From Fontibacillus puldeungensis (lineage in GTDB: Bacteria; Bacillota; Bacilli; Paenibacillales; Paenibacillaceae), in NCBI RefSeq assembly GCF_042678945.1, contig NZ_JBHTLM010000015.1, forward strand, positions 49,163-113,162: a DNA stretch of 64,000 nucleotides, in the 5' to 3' direction. Shown in pieces: positions 15,990 to 24,903 of the stretch (positions are counted from its first letter, which is position 1; each line of letters begins with the position of its first letter). Both the position numbers and the translations under genes were made by a program. The notes beneath the pieces are model-generated. The model made no database searches and had not been told where the DNA came from. It worked only from the letters and a program-made list of their open reading frames with translations.

Positions 15990-17165
15990 CTATTGATCCG
16001 CCCCACGGGACAATACATAGTTTTTCTGCATCAGCTCGGCCCATCGATCTGCCGTATGCTGCCAGCGAAACTGGCTGCGGGCAAGCTCCCTGCCGGCACG
16101 CCCCATCGCCTTTCGTGCCTCCTCATTTTGCAGCAGCGATATAACGCGGTCCGCCATGCTTTGGGTCAGCCCCTCCATAGGCAGGAGAAAACCGGAATAT
16201 CCGTCTACAACGATTTCGGGGATACCGCCCGATTTAGCGGCCACCACGGGAACGGCTGAAGCCATGGCCTCCACATTTACCAGGCCGAACGCCTCCTCAT
16301 CCCCGGAAGGAACAACCAGGCAGTCAGCTAAATTGTACCAATCCGCTACTTTGGGATAAGGGGTAAACGGTAGAAATACGACCTTTTCTTTAAAGGGCTC
16401 CGCCATCGTTTTTAACCGTTTAACATACTCCGTCTCCCGATCAATGCCATAAAAGGAACTGCCCACAATGACCAGCAGCGCATCCTGCTCCTCACGGAGT
16501 ATGGCTGGCAGTGCCGCCAGCAGGTGATGAACTCCTTTGGATGGCAGCAGACGGCCAACAAATAAAATAATTTTCCGATTCTCCCAACCGAACTCTGCTA
16601 GACGGGCTTGCCGAAGGGATTCCCCAGCCGGTGTCCAGCGAGGGACAAAATCCTCGAGACTTACCCCCAAAGGATTAACCCAGATAGGTGTGCTCAAGCT
16701 TGGGAAACGATTCAATAGCTCACCCTTTAAAAACTCACTGTTAACAATAAGGCCGTCTACACTCTCCAGCATCTGCGGCATACAGGCTTTCTGATGGTTC
16801 TTAGAGGAGGATACAAAGGTGGTGGAATGAAGGGTGAGCAGTACGCGTGTAAGCGGAAGCCTGCTCTTGAGCTGATGGGCCAGCAGCGGGCGATTGTGCA
16901 CATCTACCGTATCCGGTCGCCATTTACGAAGATGGCGCAATATCGATGCCAAATAGAGTCGTCCCCCAGGCAGACGATAGCAGGGAACACTGCCGATCCA
17001 GCTTTGAGAGGGCAGATGACCGTCAGCCAGGCCGAAAATGCGGATATGGAGCTGATCAGCCGCAAGAGGTACCATTTTCTCAATAACGCGTTCTACTGAA
17101 CTGCTCCTCCCTGAAGGAATCACAAAGGAGCCTGGTGTAATTACCGCTACCTTCTCCCGTTCCAT
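15990..17165 (-). CDS. GT4 glycosyltransferase, spore-coat CotSA-like
   Basis: The protein has 391 residues from ATG 17165 (GGGGAGGAGTTTTATAC upstream). The GT-B family 4 layout is clear: VAVITPGSFVIPSGRSSSVE, VDVHNRPLLAHQL, FVGRLLPSKGVHHLLAALP, LVIVGSSFYG and PSGDEEAFGLVNVEAMASAV, with SGGIPEIVVDGYSG as the E-x7-E nucleotide-sugar site. Overall order and N-terminus resemble the CotSA spore-coat transferase of Bacillus; the orthology is inference. It is divergent from a YheC/YheD-type spore coat gene, and a sigma-K-like -10 box lies upstream. There is no basic or GX3 tag on this one. Confidence 0.8.
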   Translation of the reverse strand: MEREKVAVITPGSFVIPSGRSSSVERVIEKMVPLAADQLHIRIFGLADGHLPSQSWIGSVPCYRLPGGRLYLASILRHLRKWRPDTVDVHNRPLLAHQLKSRLPLTRVLLTLHSTTFVSSSKNHQKACMPQMLESVDGLIVNSEFLKGELLNRFPSLSTPIWVNPLGVSLEDFVPRWTPAGESLRQARLAEFGWENRKIILFVGRLLPSKGVHHLLAALPAILREEQDALLVIVGSSFYGIDRETEYVKRLKTMAEPFKEKVVFLPFTPYPKVADWYNLADCLVVPSGDEEAFGLVNVEAMASAVPVVAAKSGGIPEIVVDGYSGFLLPMEGLTQSMADRVISLLQNEEARKAMGRAGRELARSQFRWQHTADRWAELMQKNYVLSRGADQ

Positions 17166-17205
17166 GTATAAAACTCCTCCCCAGTGCATTTTACTATCCT
17201 AAATA

Positions 17206-17234
17206 TACGATATGCGCCCGTTAAATGTGACTGT
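17206..17234 (-). promoter_or_regulatory. Candidate sigma-K promoter of the CotSA-like gene
   Basis: Minus strand: CATATCGTA at 17206-17214 matches CATANNNTA. An AC dinucleotide lies 18 nt upstream, one more than the usual 16-17. The box sits about 40 nt before ATG 17165. It is a weak but well-placed match. Confidence 0.35.
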
Positions 17235-17338
17235 ACCCTTGAGCCGTGAAAACAGGCTGCTGCCGCAGAACAGTCGTCCACTCTTTTTCAGAGAGGTTAC
17301 ATAGATTGAAGGAAGAAGCACGGGGAGGAGGAAACACG

Positions 17339-18436
17339 TTGAGGGAGAACTATGTGGGAATACTTCTGAATTCCAGCATGTACCGGGGCATTCCCCAGCG
17401 AAAAACCGGTCAGGAGTCGATATCCAATTACGAGGACGCAGCGCGGGAGTATGGACTGATTCCCTGCTTTCTACGGCTTGGTGATATCGTTCCGAAACAG
17501 GAGGCCTGTACGGCGTATGTATGGGATGGAACAGATTACCGAAAGATGGTCATACCCGTACCATCCGTCATTCATAATCGGGCGCTGTATCCGGAAGCAG
17601 CGGCTCACCGAAAAATACACAGTCTTATTTCCCAGGGAATCACCGTATTCAACGTCAACAATCGATATGGAAAAGACGTCATTCACCGCTTGCTGTGGAA
17701 TGTCCCTCAACTGCGCGGTTACCTTCCCGTAGCTGCTCCCGTTAAGCCGGGTACGCTGCGAGCGATGATGTCGCGTTACCCCGACCTGATTCTAAAGCCA
17801 ATCCGAGGTTCCGTCGGACACGGAATTATGCGACTGCAATATACAGACAATTGCTGGGAGCTCACGTATGCTTCTACAGTGGAAAAAAAGAGCTGGACCA
17901 CCGTTAAGCTTCGCCGCGGGGAACTCCCGATTTGGACCCGCCGCAGGCTGCAGCGTACACCATACCTTGTACAAGAGCGTATCCCCCTGGCGGAATACGA
18001 AACACGCCCCCTGGATCTGCGCGTCACGGTGCAGCGAGGCTTGCTCGGAGAATGGGGGGTGACCGGGCTGTTTGTCAAGGCTGCTCCGCAAGGGGGCTTT
18101 GTGTGCAATATCGCCAAGGGTGGAGATGCCCATCCTGCTGCAGATTTGCTGGCTAAGGTGCTGCCCGCCCATCAAGTTCCGGCTGTAATCACCCATGTTG
18201 AGGCGCTTGCTCTCGCCATTGCACGCCATTTAAGCTCCTGCCTGCCTCTGCTTGCCGACCTAGGCCTTGATATCGGCCTGACCGCCACAGGGCAGCCTTA
18301 CTTCATTGAATGCAACGGGCGCGATCAACGTTACGGTTTTCGCAAAGCGGAGCTGACTGAAATATGGAGAAACACATATCGCCAGCCGATGGCCTTCGCA
18401 CGCTACCTGTTGGAGCATCCTGCCACACAGCTATAG
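17339..18436 (+). CDS. YheC/YheD family endospore coat-associated ATP-grasp protein
   Basis: The protein has 365 residues from TTG 17339, chosen because GGAGGAGGAAACACG precedes it; the frame extends to 17246 without a ribosome site. Family motifs include YVGILLNSSMYRGIP, PSVIHNRALYPEAA, IFNVNNRYGKD-like FNVNNRYGKDVIHRLL, LILKPIRGSVGHGIM (ATP-grasp Lys and Gly loop), PYLVQERIPLAEYETRPLDLRV and IDIGLTATGQPYFIECNGRDQRY. ATP-grasp enzymes join a carboxylate to an amine or thiol; the substrate of this spore-coat family is unknown. It is divergent from the CotSA-like transferase. Confidence 0.83.
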   Translation: MRENYVGILLNSSMYRGIPQRKTGQESISNYEDAAREYGLIPCFLRLGDIVPKQEACTAYVWDGTDYRKMVIPVPSVIHNRALYPEAAAHRKIHSLISQGITVFNVNNRYGKDVIHRLLWNVPQLRGYLPVAAPVKPGTLRAMMSRYPDLILKPIRGSVGHGIMRLQYTDNCWELTYASTVEKKSWTTVKLRRGELPIWTRRRLQRTPYLVQERIPLAEYETRPLDLRVTVQRGLLGEWGVTGLFVKAAPQGGFVCNIAKGGDAHPAADLLAKVLPAHQVPAVITHVEALALAIARHLSSCLPLLADLGLDIGLTATGQPYFIECNGRDQRYGFRKAELTEIWRNTYRQPMAFARYLLEHPATQL

Positions 18437-18493
18437 CCCGGAGATAGTAGCGGACAATTCTGCAAGCTGTAGCGAGCCGAAGCCACAAAAAAA

Positions 18494-18597
18494 GAATAAC
18501 GATAAACAGGATAGAAAAGTGAATGCGATGGCAATTGCCGTCGCAACGCTACTCGCTTTTAGTATGAAGCGCTCTCTATCCCGTAGGTTCGTTATTC
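18494..18597. repeat. Nested inverted repeat downstream of the YheC/YheD gene
   Basis: The outer arms are GAATAACG/CGTTATTC, the next GGATAG/CTATCC, and the centre is a 20-nt near-perfect palindrome GCGATGGCAATTGCCGTCGC. It spans about 104 nt between two convergent genes. It could be a terminator region, a small structured RNA or a MITE-like palindrome. Confidence 0.5.
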
Positions 18598-18652
18598 TCC
18601 TGCTTCTATTTGAGTTAATGATTCTATGAATTCGACTTTTAGCGGTCAGGGT

Positions 18653-19456
18653 CTACCGATATCTTACGTCGGAAATGCCAAAAACCGGGTAAACCTGTGC
18701 CAAAGCAAACGCAACTGCCATCGCTCCGGCGAGTACAAGCAGCACCAGCAGGTCCACGCGTGAATACCCGGAGCGGTAATAATATGTCCGCGGCCGCCGG
18801 CTGTCAAATTTCTTCGCCTCCATGGCGACGGCTACCCGATGGGCTCTGCGGATGCTTTGCGAGAGCAGCGGCACGGCGTAAAGCTTAGCCTGCTTGGCCC
18901 AGCCGCGGATCCCTCTTGGCGCCCGAATCCCGCGAATCCGCAGCGCGTTCCGCCGGATTTGCAGCTCCTCCCAAACCATTGGGAGCAGCCGAACGGACGC
19001 CATAAAGCTGTACGCATATTTAGGAGCCAGCTTCGCCTGCTGCATCAATGCATAGAACAGCATGACTGATGATGTAGTCAGCACAAAGAGCAGCCCTTCC
19101 GCGGCAAAGGTGACGGACTTCAGCCCGATGTGGATGCCGCGGAAAAAGCTTTCCTCCGATATGCGGATCAAGCCCCACGACCACCAAATGTGATCGCCTT
19201 TTCCAAACAAAATCATTGTTGAAGCCGACGAGATGAACACAAGCAGGAAAGGCAGCACGAGCAGTGCGACTTTCCAAAATTCGTATCCGCTGAGTAGAAA
19301 CAGCAGCACCGTAAATATGATTGCTTGGTAAAACATAAAATCCAGCCGATGCGTAAACAAGGTGATCAGAAAAAGCACCAATAACAGCAGCAGCTTGCAT
19401 GCCGGGTTGGCCCGGTGCAACCATGTCCGCTTGCGTGGAGTCAGCAGCGTATTCAT
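18653..19456 (-). CDS. ykoC: ECF transporter transmembrane (T) component, thiamine-related
   Basis: The protein has 267 residues with four to six hydrophobic segments and two EcfT coupling helices containing the Ala-Arg-Gly type signatures ALRIRGI (about residue 170) and AMEAKKF (about 212). It begins LHRANPACKLLLLL, the usual CbiQ/EcfT opening. It forms the membrane scaffold that links the S component to the ATPase. It is last in an operon with the fused ATPase, overlapping it as ATGA, and the YkoE-like substrate binder, all behind a TPP riboswitch. The name follows the B. subtilis ykoEDC order; there is no ykoF here. Confidence 0.87.
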   Translation of the reverse strand: MNTLLTPRKRTWLHRANPACKLLLLLVLFLITLFTHRLDFMFYQAIIFTVLLFLLSGYEFWKVALLVLPFLLVFISSASTMILFGKGDHIWWSWGLIRISEESFFRGIHIGLKSVTFAAEGLLFVLTTSSVMLFYALMQQAKLAPKYAYSFMASVRLLPMVWEELQIRRNALRIRGIRAPRGIRGWAKQAKLYAVPLLSQSIRRAHRVAVAMEAKKFDSRRPRTYYYRSGYSRVDLLVLLVLAGAMAVAFALAQVYPVFGISDVRYR

Positions 19457-21135
19457 TCACCGGTTCCTCCTTGAACAGGACGGGCTGCAAAGGAGGCTTC
19501 CGCCACTTGGGCTCTCCGCTCCGTCTGACTTAATGATATGAGCCGGCCCTCCTCGACTTCCCATCGTTGCGTAGCAATCCGATCTGCGATCCAATCCTCG
19601 TGCGTAACCATCACGATCGCAGTGCCCTGCCTCCGCAGCTCTTCACAGAGCTCCAAAATAGCAAAGGTGTTCACCGCATCCTGACCGAACGTCGGCTCGT
19701 CCAGCAACAGCAGAGGCCGCTTCCGGATCGCGGCGCTAGCTACGCTTAGCCGCCGCTTCTGACCGAGGGATAGCTGGTAAGGATGGCGTCCTTCACACCC
19801 TTGAAGTCCAAATTGTTGCAAGGTCTGATCGATCCGCTCCCGAAGTTCTCCATCAGACAAGCCCTCTTCTCGCAGAGAAAAGGCAATTTCCTCTTTGACC
19901 TGGTCGGCTATAAACTGAAATTCAGGATTTTGAAACACAAATCCGATTTCCTCGGCTGCCAGCTCCATCTGCCGTTTGCGGACACGTCGTGAAAGCTTTT
20001 CTCCCCCTTGCATGTGGACGCCCTGCAGAACGTATTCTCCATCCGAGGGGAGAAGTCCCATCAAGCTCAGCAGCAGCGAGCTTTTGCCCGCTCCGTTGGG
20101 ACCGGTGATCGCGATAAAATCTCCAGGCCTAACCGACGCGTGATCGACCTGAATGACGGGCTTGCCTTGTCTTAATCCGCGAAAATGTGATAACTCCACA
20201 ACCGGAGCGGCTGCCGCATGATCCATGCTACAACTGGCCCCGATCGGCTCTGACAATTGGCTTCCTACCGGTCCGGCAAAAAAGTTCTCCCACACGCCGG
20301 GATACCAGATGCCAAACTCCTGTAGCTCCCGATTATATTCCCTAAACACCGTCTCTGGCGTTCCCTGTCCGAGCAGGCGCCCATCCGGTCCAAACAAGGC
20401 GACCCGATCAACAAGTCCAAGTGCAAGGATCTCTTCAATGCGGTGCTCAACAATAATTAGCGTCCGCTGCTGTGCAATCCGGCTAATGGACTGCCATATG
20501 AGCCGGCGTCCCTCTGGATCGAGCAGCGCGGAGGGCTCGTCGAGAAGCAGCACCTCCGGGTCGCTGAGCAGCACCGAAGCGAGCGCAAGCCGCTGCTTCA
20601 TCCCTTGAGACAAGGAATTGATCGGTACGTGCAGCTCATGGAGCCGAAGACCTACTTTTTCCAGTACCTCCATCATTCGACCGGTCATATCCGTTTGAGG
20701 CACCCCTAAGTTTTCAAGGGCAAAAGCAAGCTCCTCATCGACATAAGGCATGCAAAACTGGGTGTCGGGATCCTGAAACAGAAAACCCCAGGAGTCTGGA
20801 ATCTGTTTCGCCAAACAGCGCATTGGAACCTCCACCAGGTCGGGAATTATGCCGGATAACACCTGCAGCAGCGTCGATTTTCCGCTTCCGCTCGGTCCAA
20901 GCAGGAGTACTTTTTCCCCGCGACGGACCTGAAAAGAAAGATCCTTAAAGACAAACTGCGGTTCACCGGGAAATTTAAGTCTCAGGTCTTGGACTTGCGC
21001 GGCACAGGCTTGCGCAGACTCTGTTAGCCCCGCATCCAACGCTTCGCCCTCGATCCCCTCTGATGTAATCTCTGATACAGAGGCTTTCTCCCGTTCACTT
21101 TTCAAGGCGGATCGCAGTGCAATATGCTCCTTCAT
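19453..21135 (-). CDS. ykoD: ECF transporter ATPase, two fused ABC domains
   Basis: The protein has 560 residues. The first ABC domain (about 45-290) has Walker A GPSGSGKSTLL, signature LSQGMKQRLALAS and Walker B VLLLDEPSALLD. The second (about 320-545) has GPNGAGKSSLL, LSLGQKRRLSVAS and LLLLDEPTFGQD. Fused ATPases of this length are typical of the YkoD subunit of ECF transporters. It hydrolyses ATP to drive uptake of the vitamin bound by YkoE. The start ATG 21135 is 4 nt after the ykoE stop with a weak ribosome site, so translational coupling is likely. Confidence 0.9.
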   Translation of the reverse strand: MKEHIALRSALKSEREKASVSEITSEGIEGEALDAGLTESAQACAAQVQDLRLKFPGEPQFVFKDLSFQVRRGEKVLLLGPSGSGKSTLLQVLSGIIPDLVEVPMRCLAKQIPDSWGFLFQDPDTQFCMPYVDEELAFALENLGVPQTDMTGRMMEVLEKVGLRLHELHVPINSLSQGMKQRLALASVLLSDPEVLLLDEPSALLDPEGRRLIWQSISRIAQQRTLIIVEHRIEEILALGLVDRVALFGPDGRLLGQGTPETVFREYNRELQEFGIWYPGVWENFFAGPVGSQLSEPIGASCSMDHAAAAPVVELSHFRGLRQGKPVIQVDHASVRPGDFIAITGPNGAGKSSLLLSLMGLLPSDGEYVLQGVHMQGGEKLSRRVRKRQMELAAEEIGFVFQNPEFQFIADQVKEEIAFSLREEGLSDGELRERIDQTLQQFGLQGCEGRHPYQLSLGQKRRLSVASAAIRKRPLLLLDEPTFGQDAVNTFAILELCEELRRQGTAIVMVTHEDWIADRIATQRWEVEEGRLISLSQTERRAQVAEASFAARPVQGGTGE

Positions 21136-21138
21136 CGA

Positions 21139-21744
21139 TTAATCGTCCAAAGCTGCATAGTCTTTGGATTCCACCGGACGAAGCAAGGATGTAACCCCGG
21201 TCGCTTCCACGGCTTTAGCCAGCCCGTATGCCAGATAACCTGCGATCAGAGCCGAGCTTACGATGCGCATCGCGTATTTTGCGATCAGCAACCAGGTCTC
21301 GTAATCCTGAACATACCCGTAATAAATATCCGGAATTATGGAACCGATGACGGCGCCGATGCCGGCAAGAGCGGCAACCGAGCCGGAAAACTTACGATAA
21401 CGGAAGGCGGCAAATATCAATTCAGCGCCTAGGCCCTGAAGCACGCTGTACATCACTAACTGAATGCCCCACTCGCTTCCGAACAAAATTTCCACATGCG
21501 CGGCGGCAACTTCCGCAATGAGAGCTACACCCGGCTTGCGAATCAGCAGGAATACGAGCGTCGGAGCGATAAACCACATGCCATAAACGATTTCATCCGC
21601 CTCTGGGAACAGCGGTGAAAACAAATTGTAGACCGAGCTCCAGAAATGATACACCACGCCAAGCACAACCGATACGAGGACCGTGACCAACAGATCGCTT
21701 AGCTTTAAGCCGCGTCTGCTTGATTTTTTTGCTATGTTCTCCAT
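21139..21744 (-). CDS. ykoE: ECF substrate-binding (S) component, YkoE family, thiamine or precursor
   Basis: The protein has 201 residues and five to six hydrophobic helices, with the YkoE-type segments LVSVVLGVVYHFWSSVYN, EIVYGMWFIAPTLVFLLIRKPG and LQGLGAELIFAAF. It binds the vitamin in the membrane. The TPP riboswitch 130 nt upstream on the same strand makes hydroxymethylpyrimidine or thiamine the likely substrate. ATG 21744 has GGGGAGAGTTATAA upstream. Confidence 0.88.
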   Translation of the reverse strand: MENIAKKSSRRGLKLSDLLVTVLVSVVLGVVYHFWSSVYNLFSPLFPEADEIVYGMWFIAPTLVFLLIRKPGVALIAEVAAAHVEILFGSEWGIQLVMYSVLQGLGAELIFAAFRYRKFSGSVAALAGIGAVIGSIIPDIYYGYVQDYETWLLIAKYAMRIVSSALIAGYLAYGLAKAVEATGVTSLLRPVESKDYAALDD

Positions 21745-21805
21745 TTATAACTCTCCCCTTTCGCCAAAAGACCATGACGGATTTTCATCGCATCGCCTAA
21801 GAACG

Positions 21806-21838
21806 TAAAAAAACCGACTGAATAAGCTCAGTCGATTT
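21806..21838 (-). terminator. Intrinsic terminator of the TPP riboswitch
   Basis: Minus strand: CGACTGA/TCAGTCG stem (21815-21834) followed by GTTTTTTT. It lies between the aptamer and the ykoE start, as expected for a switch that stops transcription when TPP is bound. Confidence 0.85.
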
Positions 21839-21879
21839 AAAATTTAGGAAATGCGGGCATCAAAAAAATCCTGGGCATT

Positions 21880-21975
21880 TCTGTTCTCTACGCTGGCATT
21901 ATCCAGATCAGATTAACGGTCCGCAGCGGAATATACTGCTATCTCAGCCTGATTCACTCAAGCCCCCGTATCCTT
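21880..21975 (-). promoter_or_regulatory. TPP riboswitch (THI element)
   Basis: Minus-strand sequence contains the conserved blocks ACGGGGGCTTG, CAGGCTGAGAT, GACCGTTAATCTGATCTGG and ATAATGCCAGCGTAGAGAA in order. These are the hallmark segments of the thiamine pyrophosphate aptamer. A terminator follows and then the YkoEDC operon, so transport should be shut off when TPP is plentiful. Confidence 0.95.
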
Positions 21976-22140
21976 ATGCGATTATCTTTACCATACACCA
22001 ATCATTCCCAAGCGATCAAGCATTAGATTAAAATTTTTTAAAGAAAACGCATACATGTTGATTTCATCCTTATTCTATGTCAATATTAGCGGAAGTGGAC
22101 GTAAGTAACGTAGTGAATCAAAGAAGTAGGAGGATGCGAT

Positions 22141-22938
22141 TTGGCGGCAACTTGGATGAAATGGATGACGGAACTGTCCTCGCGCAAATGGTTATCCCAG
22201 CTGATGGGAAAGTTCTCTCATTCGGGAATGAGCCGATTACTGATTCCTTATTTTGCAAAATCATACGGTATTCCGCTGGACGAAGCGGAGAAAGAACTCC
22301 GGGAATACCGCACGCTTAATGAATTTTTTACCCGTAAATTGAAACCGGGCATGCGGCCGATTCATACCGAAAAAGGCAGCTTGGTCAGTCCGGTAGATGG
22401 ACTGATTACTTTTTCAGGAGAGATCAAATCCGGTACGATTCTCGGCGTCAAAGGGCAGGATTATACCGTGAAAGACCTGCTAAACGGCTCCCCCCGGGTA
22501 GAAACATATAACCACGGTCATGCCTTTGTCATTTATTTGAGCCCGACCGATTATCACCGTATTCATGCACCTGTATCCGGAAAAAAACTCGAGAGCGAGC
22601 ACATTAAGGGGAAGGTCTATCCCGTCAATGACTTCAGCATGCGAAATATGAGATCCGTGCTATGCCGAAATGAGCGGCTCATAACGTATATTTCCCATGA
22701 ATTCGGCGAAATCGCCCTCGTAAAGGTAGGGGCAATGAACGTCAGCAGCATCTGCTATTCCGACAAAGCCGCAAACCACTGGGAGCAGGGCGACGATCTT
22801 GCATATTTTGAGTTTGGCTCAACCGTCGTGCTGCTGACGCAAAACGGTACGTTCCAGCCGCTGCCGGACCTTGAGGTCGGAAGTAAAGTGCGGATGGGCG
22901 AACTATTGGGACGGTTTAATGGTACGGACAAACAATAA
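22141..22938 (+). CDS. psd: Phosphatidylserine decarboxylase
   Basis: The protein has 265 residues. It decarboxylates phosphatidylserine to phosphatidylethanolamine at the membrane and self-cleaves to form a pyruvoyl group. The cleavage motif appears as EFGSTVVLL near residue 227 (Gly-Ser bond; many relatives have LGST). Other conserved parts are YRTLNEFFTRKLKPGMRP, SPVDGLIT, YLSPTDYHRIHAPVSG, GKVYPVNDFSMRN, NERLITYI and VKVGAMNVSSI. The start is TTG 22141 with AGGAGG 7 nt upstream. Monocistronic, with a terminator just after the stop. Confidence 0.93.
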   Translation: MAATWMKWMTELSSRKWLSQLMGKFSHSGMSRLLIPYFAKSYGIPLDEAEKELREYRTLNEFFTRKLKPGMRPIHTEKGSLVSPVDGLITFSGEIKSGTILGVKGQDYTVKDLLNGSPRVETYNHGHAFVIYLSPTDYHRIHAPVSGKKLESEHIKGKVYPVNDFSMRNMRSVLCRNERLITYISHEFGEIALVKVGAMNVSSICYSDKAANHWEQGDDLAYFEFGSTVVLLTQNGTFQPLPDLEVGSKVRMGELLGRFNGTDKQ

Positions 22939-22942
22939 AGCC

Positions 22943-22990
22943 AAAAAAGCGCGAGCTGCATCGGCCAATCAGGCCTGCTCTCGCGCTTTT
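22943..22990. terminator. Bidirectional terminator, repeated element copy 1
   Basis: A6 tract, GCGCGAG stem, CTGCATCGGCC…GGCCTGCT inner arm, CTCGCGC, T4. It lies between convergent genes (psd and the lipoprotein). Nearly the same sequence is at 48779-48829. Confidence 0.8.
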
Positions 22991-23002
22991 CATATCTATG
23001 GA

Positions 23003-23878
23003 TTAATCTATCGTGATCGAACCGATCGATGTCGATAAAGATACGAGCGGTCCGCCGCCGTTCACATCGCTCTTCCCTTTCTCGGCCCCGGTAATTTTGC
23101 CAAGCTCACTCTTCGTATTCAAGGTGCAGGCCAGCGTTTTGGATAAAGTCGTCCGAATGCTGCCGACATCGGCAACCGCTTCGAGACTGCTCTCGTCGCT
23201 CATAGCAGCAATCCCGAGCTCCAGGCTTCCGGTAGAGGCTTTTACCGAGGACTTGCCGCTGATTTGCGCCCCGCTGATCTTCACCGTGCCGACATCTGAG
23301 GCCACCTGATAGGCTCCCTTCAAATCGGTCAATTTGATATCCCCAACGTCGTTTGAAATATGGAACTCCGTAATATTTGCAGGCAGCTCAACTTGATAGT
23401 CGATGCTGAATTCCGAGAAGCCCCACTGCTTCTTGGCCCATTTCCACAAATCCATCTGCGCATCGTCCTTCGGACTCGTGGTGATTTTTACCTGATCTCC
23501 ATTTACAATCGTCCGCACCGTGCTTTGCTCAAACACCTTCTCCTGCTTTCCCTTGAACGATGGCCGATTAATCGACCAGATCGTCGCTTTCACCTTGATT
23601 TGATCGCCAGTCGTCGGCTTCACCTCAATGCTCCCTACCGCGTTGTCGAGAAAAACCGACTTGGCGCTGCCGGCGGATACCTCCGTCTTCAGCTCCTTGG
23701 ACACGCCTTTATGGGCTAACTCTTCCTTCCATGTCGCGGCATCCTTGACCGCTTCACCAAAAGTATCCTTCGTTTTTCCGATTGCTTGTTCCACGTCGTT
23801 TTGCAATCCACCACACCCGGTCAACAAAATCAATGTGGCTGTCGTTATCCCGAGCCAAATCAATTTTAAACTTTTCAT
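23003..23878 (-). CDS. Lipoprotein with DUF4097 beta-repeat domain
   Basis: The protein has 291 residues from ATG 23878 (GGAGGATTGAAT upstream). The signal peptide ends in the lipobox ILLTGCGG, giving an N-terminal lipidated Cys near residue 21, so the protein is anchored outside the membrane. The mature part has the repeated strand pattern of DUF4097 (putative adhesin/bactofilin-like beta helix): NAVGSIEVKP, ISNDVGDIKLTD, SDVGTVKISG, ASTGSLELGI, ADVGSIRTTL and TSIGSITID. The exact function is unknown. It is monocistronic. Confidence 0.78.
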   Translation of the reverse strand: MKSLKLIWLGITTATLILLTGCGGLQNDVEQAIGKTKDTFGEAVKDAATWKEELAHKGVSKELKTEVSAGSAKSVFLDNAVGSIEVKPTTGDQIKVKATIWSINRPSFKGKQEKVFEQSTVRTIVNGDQVKITTSPKDDAQMDLWKWAKKQWGFSEFSIDYQVELPANITEFHISNDVGDIKLTDLKGAYQVASDVGTVKISGAQISGKSSVKASTGSLELGIAAMSDESSLEAVADVGSIRTTLSKTLACTLNTKSELGKITGAEKGKSDVNGGGPLVSLSTSIGSITID

Positions 23879-24013
23879 ATTCAATCCTCCGTTTTCCTCC
23901 ACTCTCTTGTTTTATTCTAGCTCTTACCCCAAGAGGAAAAAACTGGCTGAGGTCCGGCGGTGTCCTGGACTTAAGTCGGGTCTTGTCACCAGGTTTATCT
24001 TGCGGTTGCACCA

Positions 24014-24054
24014 ACAAAAAAAGCAGTAAACCCATACCATGGGCTACTGCTTGT
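24014..24054 (-). terminator. Terminator after the AraC-family gene
   Basis: Minus strand: AAGCAGTA/TACTGCTT outer stem with a CCCA/TGGG inner stem, followed by a run of T. It lies directly after the stop at 24062. Confidence 0.75.
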
Positions 24055-24061
24055 CCAAGAA

Positions 24062-24847
24062 CTAGCGGATTTCCGAAGGACTTTTCCCCGTATATTGCTT
24101 GAATTGGCGGCTGAAAAAGAAGATGTCCCGGTAACCGAGTGCATCCGCCACCTCCGTCACATTCATGCCGGCATGCAGCAGCAAATGCTGGGCCCGGTCA
24201 ATCCGTGACTTAATAATATATGACTGAACCGACATGCCGATAATTTCTTTGAATTTAATCGAAAAATAGCGTGGAGACAGCCCTGCGCGGGCGGCCAAAT
24301 CCTGTACCTTATGGGGGAGACCCGGGTGCTGGAGCACAAAATTGGCGACCTCGTGAATGACCTCTGTCAATTGATTGCTGACCTTTTTCTCGATGGGAAT
24401 CTCGCGTTCCTCGCGCAGCAAGTGAATCAAAAGCTGCTTCAGGATGAGTCTGGCCTCCTCCTCGGCGGCGTAGGCCTTCACGAGAAACAGGCGGACATAG
24501 CGGGCAAGCATGTATTCAAAGTCCAACGTTTCTACGAGCTGCCGATAAGGTCGAGGCACCTCCGTTACCGGCTCGGCCACATCGAAATGAATATAGGTAA
24601 GAACGAGGGGACGCTGCGGATTATGCGTTGCACTCGTATAATCTCCGCGGCGAAATAGAAAACAGCTGCCTTTGCTGACCGGAATCGGCTGGTCGTTCAG
24701 GACCACTGTGCCTTCACCGCTCCACACGTAGAACAGGTCGTAATTGTCCAGCGGCTTCTCGCGTTTATGCCACTTCCAACCTGGTTCACAAACAATTTTG
24801 GCAAATGCCGGCTTCAATACGAATGAGGACGGCGAAACGTGAAGCAT
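24062..24847 (-). CDS. AraC-family transcriptional regulator
   Basis: The protein has 261 residues from ATG 24847 with GGGAGGGAAGGAC upstream. The N-terminal half is a cupin-like sensing domain (YVWSGEGTVVLNDQPIPVSKG, FRRGDYTSATHNP). The C-terminal 100 residues are two helix-turn-helix motifs with the family signature: LAARAGLSPRYFSIKFKEII, then ADALGYRDIFFFSRQFKQYTGKSPSEIR. It probably senses a sugar or related small molecule. No target operon adjoins it, so the regulon cannot be named. Confidence 0.88.
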   Translation of the reverse strand: MLHVSPSSFVLKPAFAKIVCEPGWKWHKREKPLDNYDLFYVWSGEGTVVLNDQPIPVSKGSCFLFRRGDYTSATHNPQRPLVLTYIHFDVAEPVTEVPRPYRQLVETLDFEYMLARYVRLFLVKAYAAEEEARLILKQLLIHLLREEREIPIEKKVSNQLTEVIHEVANFVLQHPGLPHKVQDLAARAGLSPRYFSIKFKEIIGMSVQSYIIKSRIDRAQHLLLHAGMNVTEVADALGYRDIFFFSRQFKQYTGKSPSEIR

Positions 24848-24903
24848 GTCCTTCCCTCCCAAAAATTATTCTTAACCATGAATAACCTGCCTATATTATA
24901 CCC

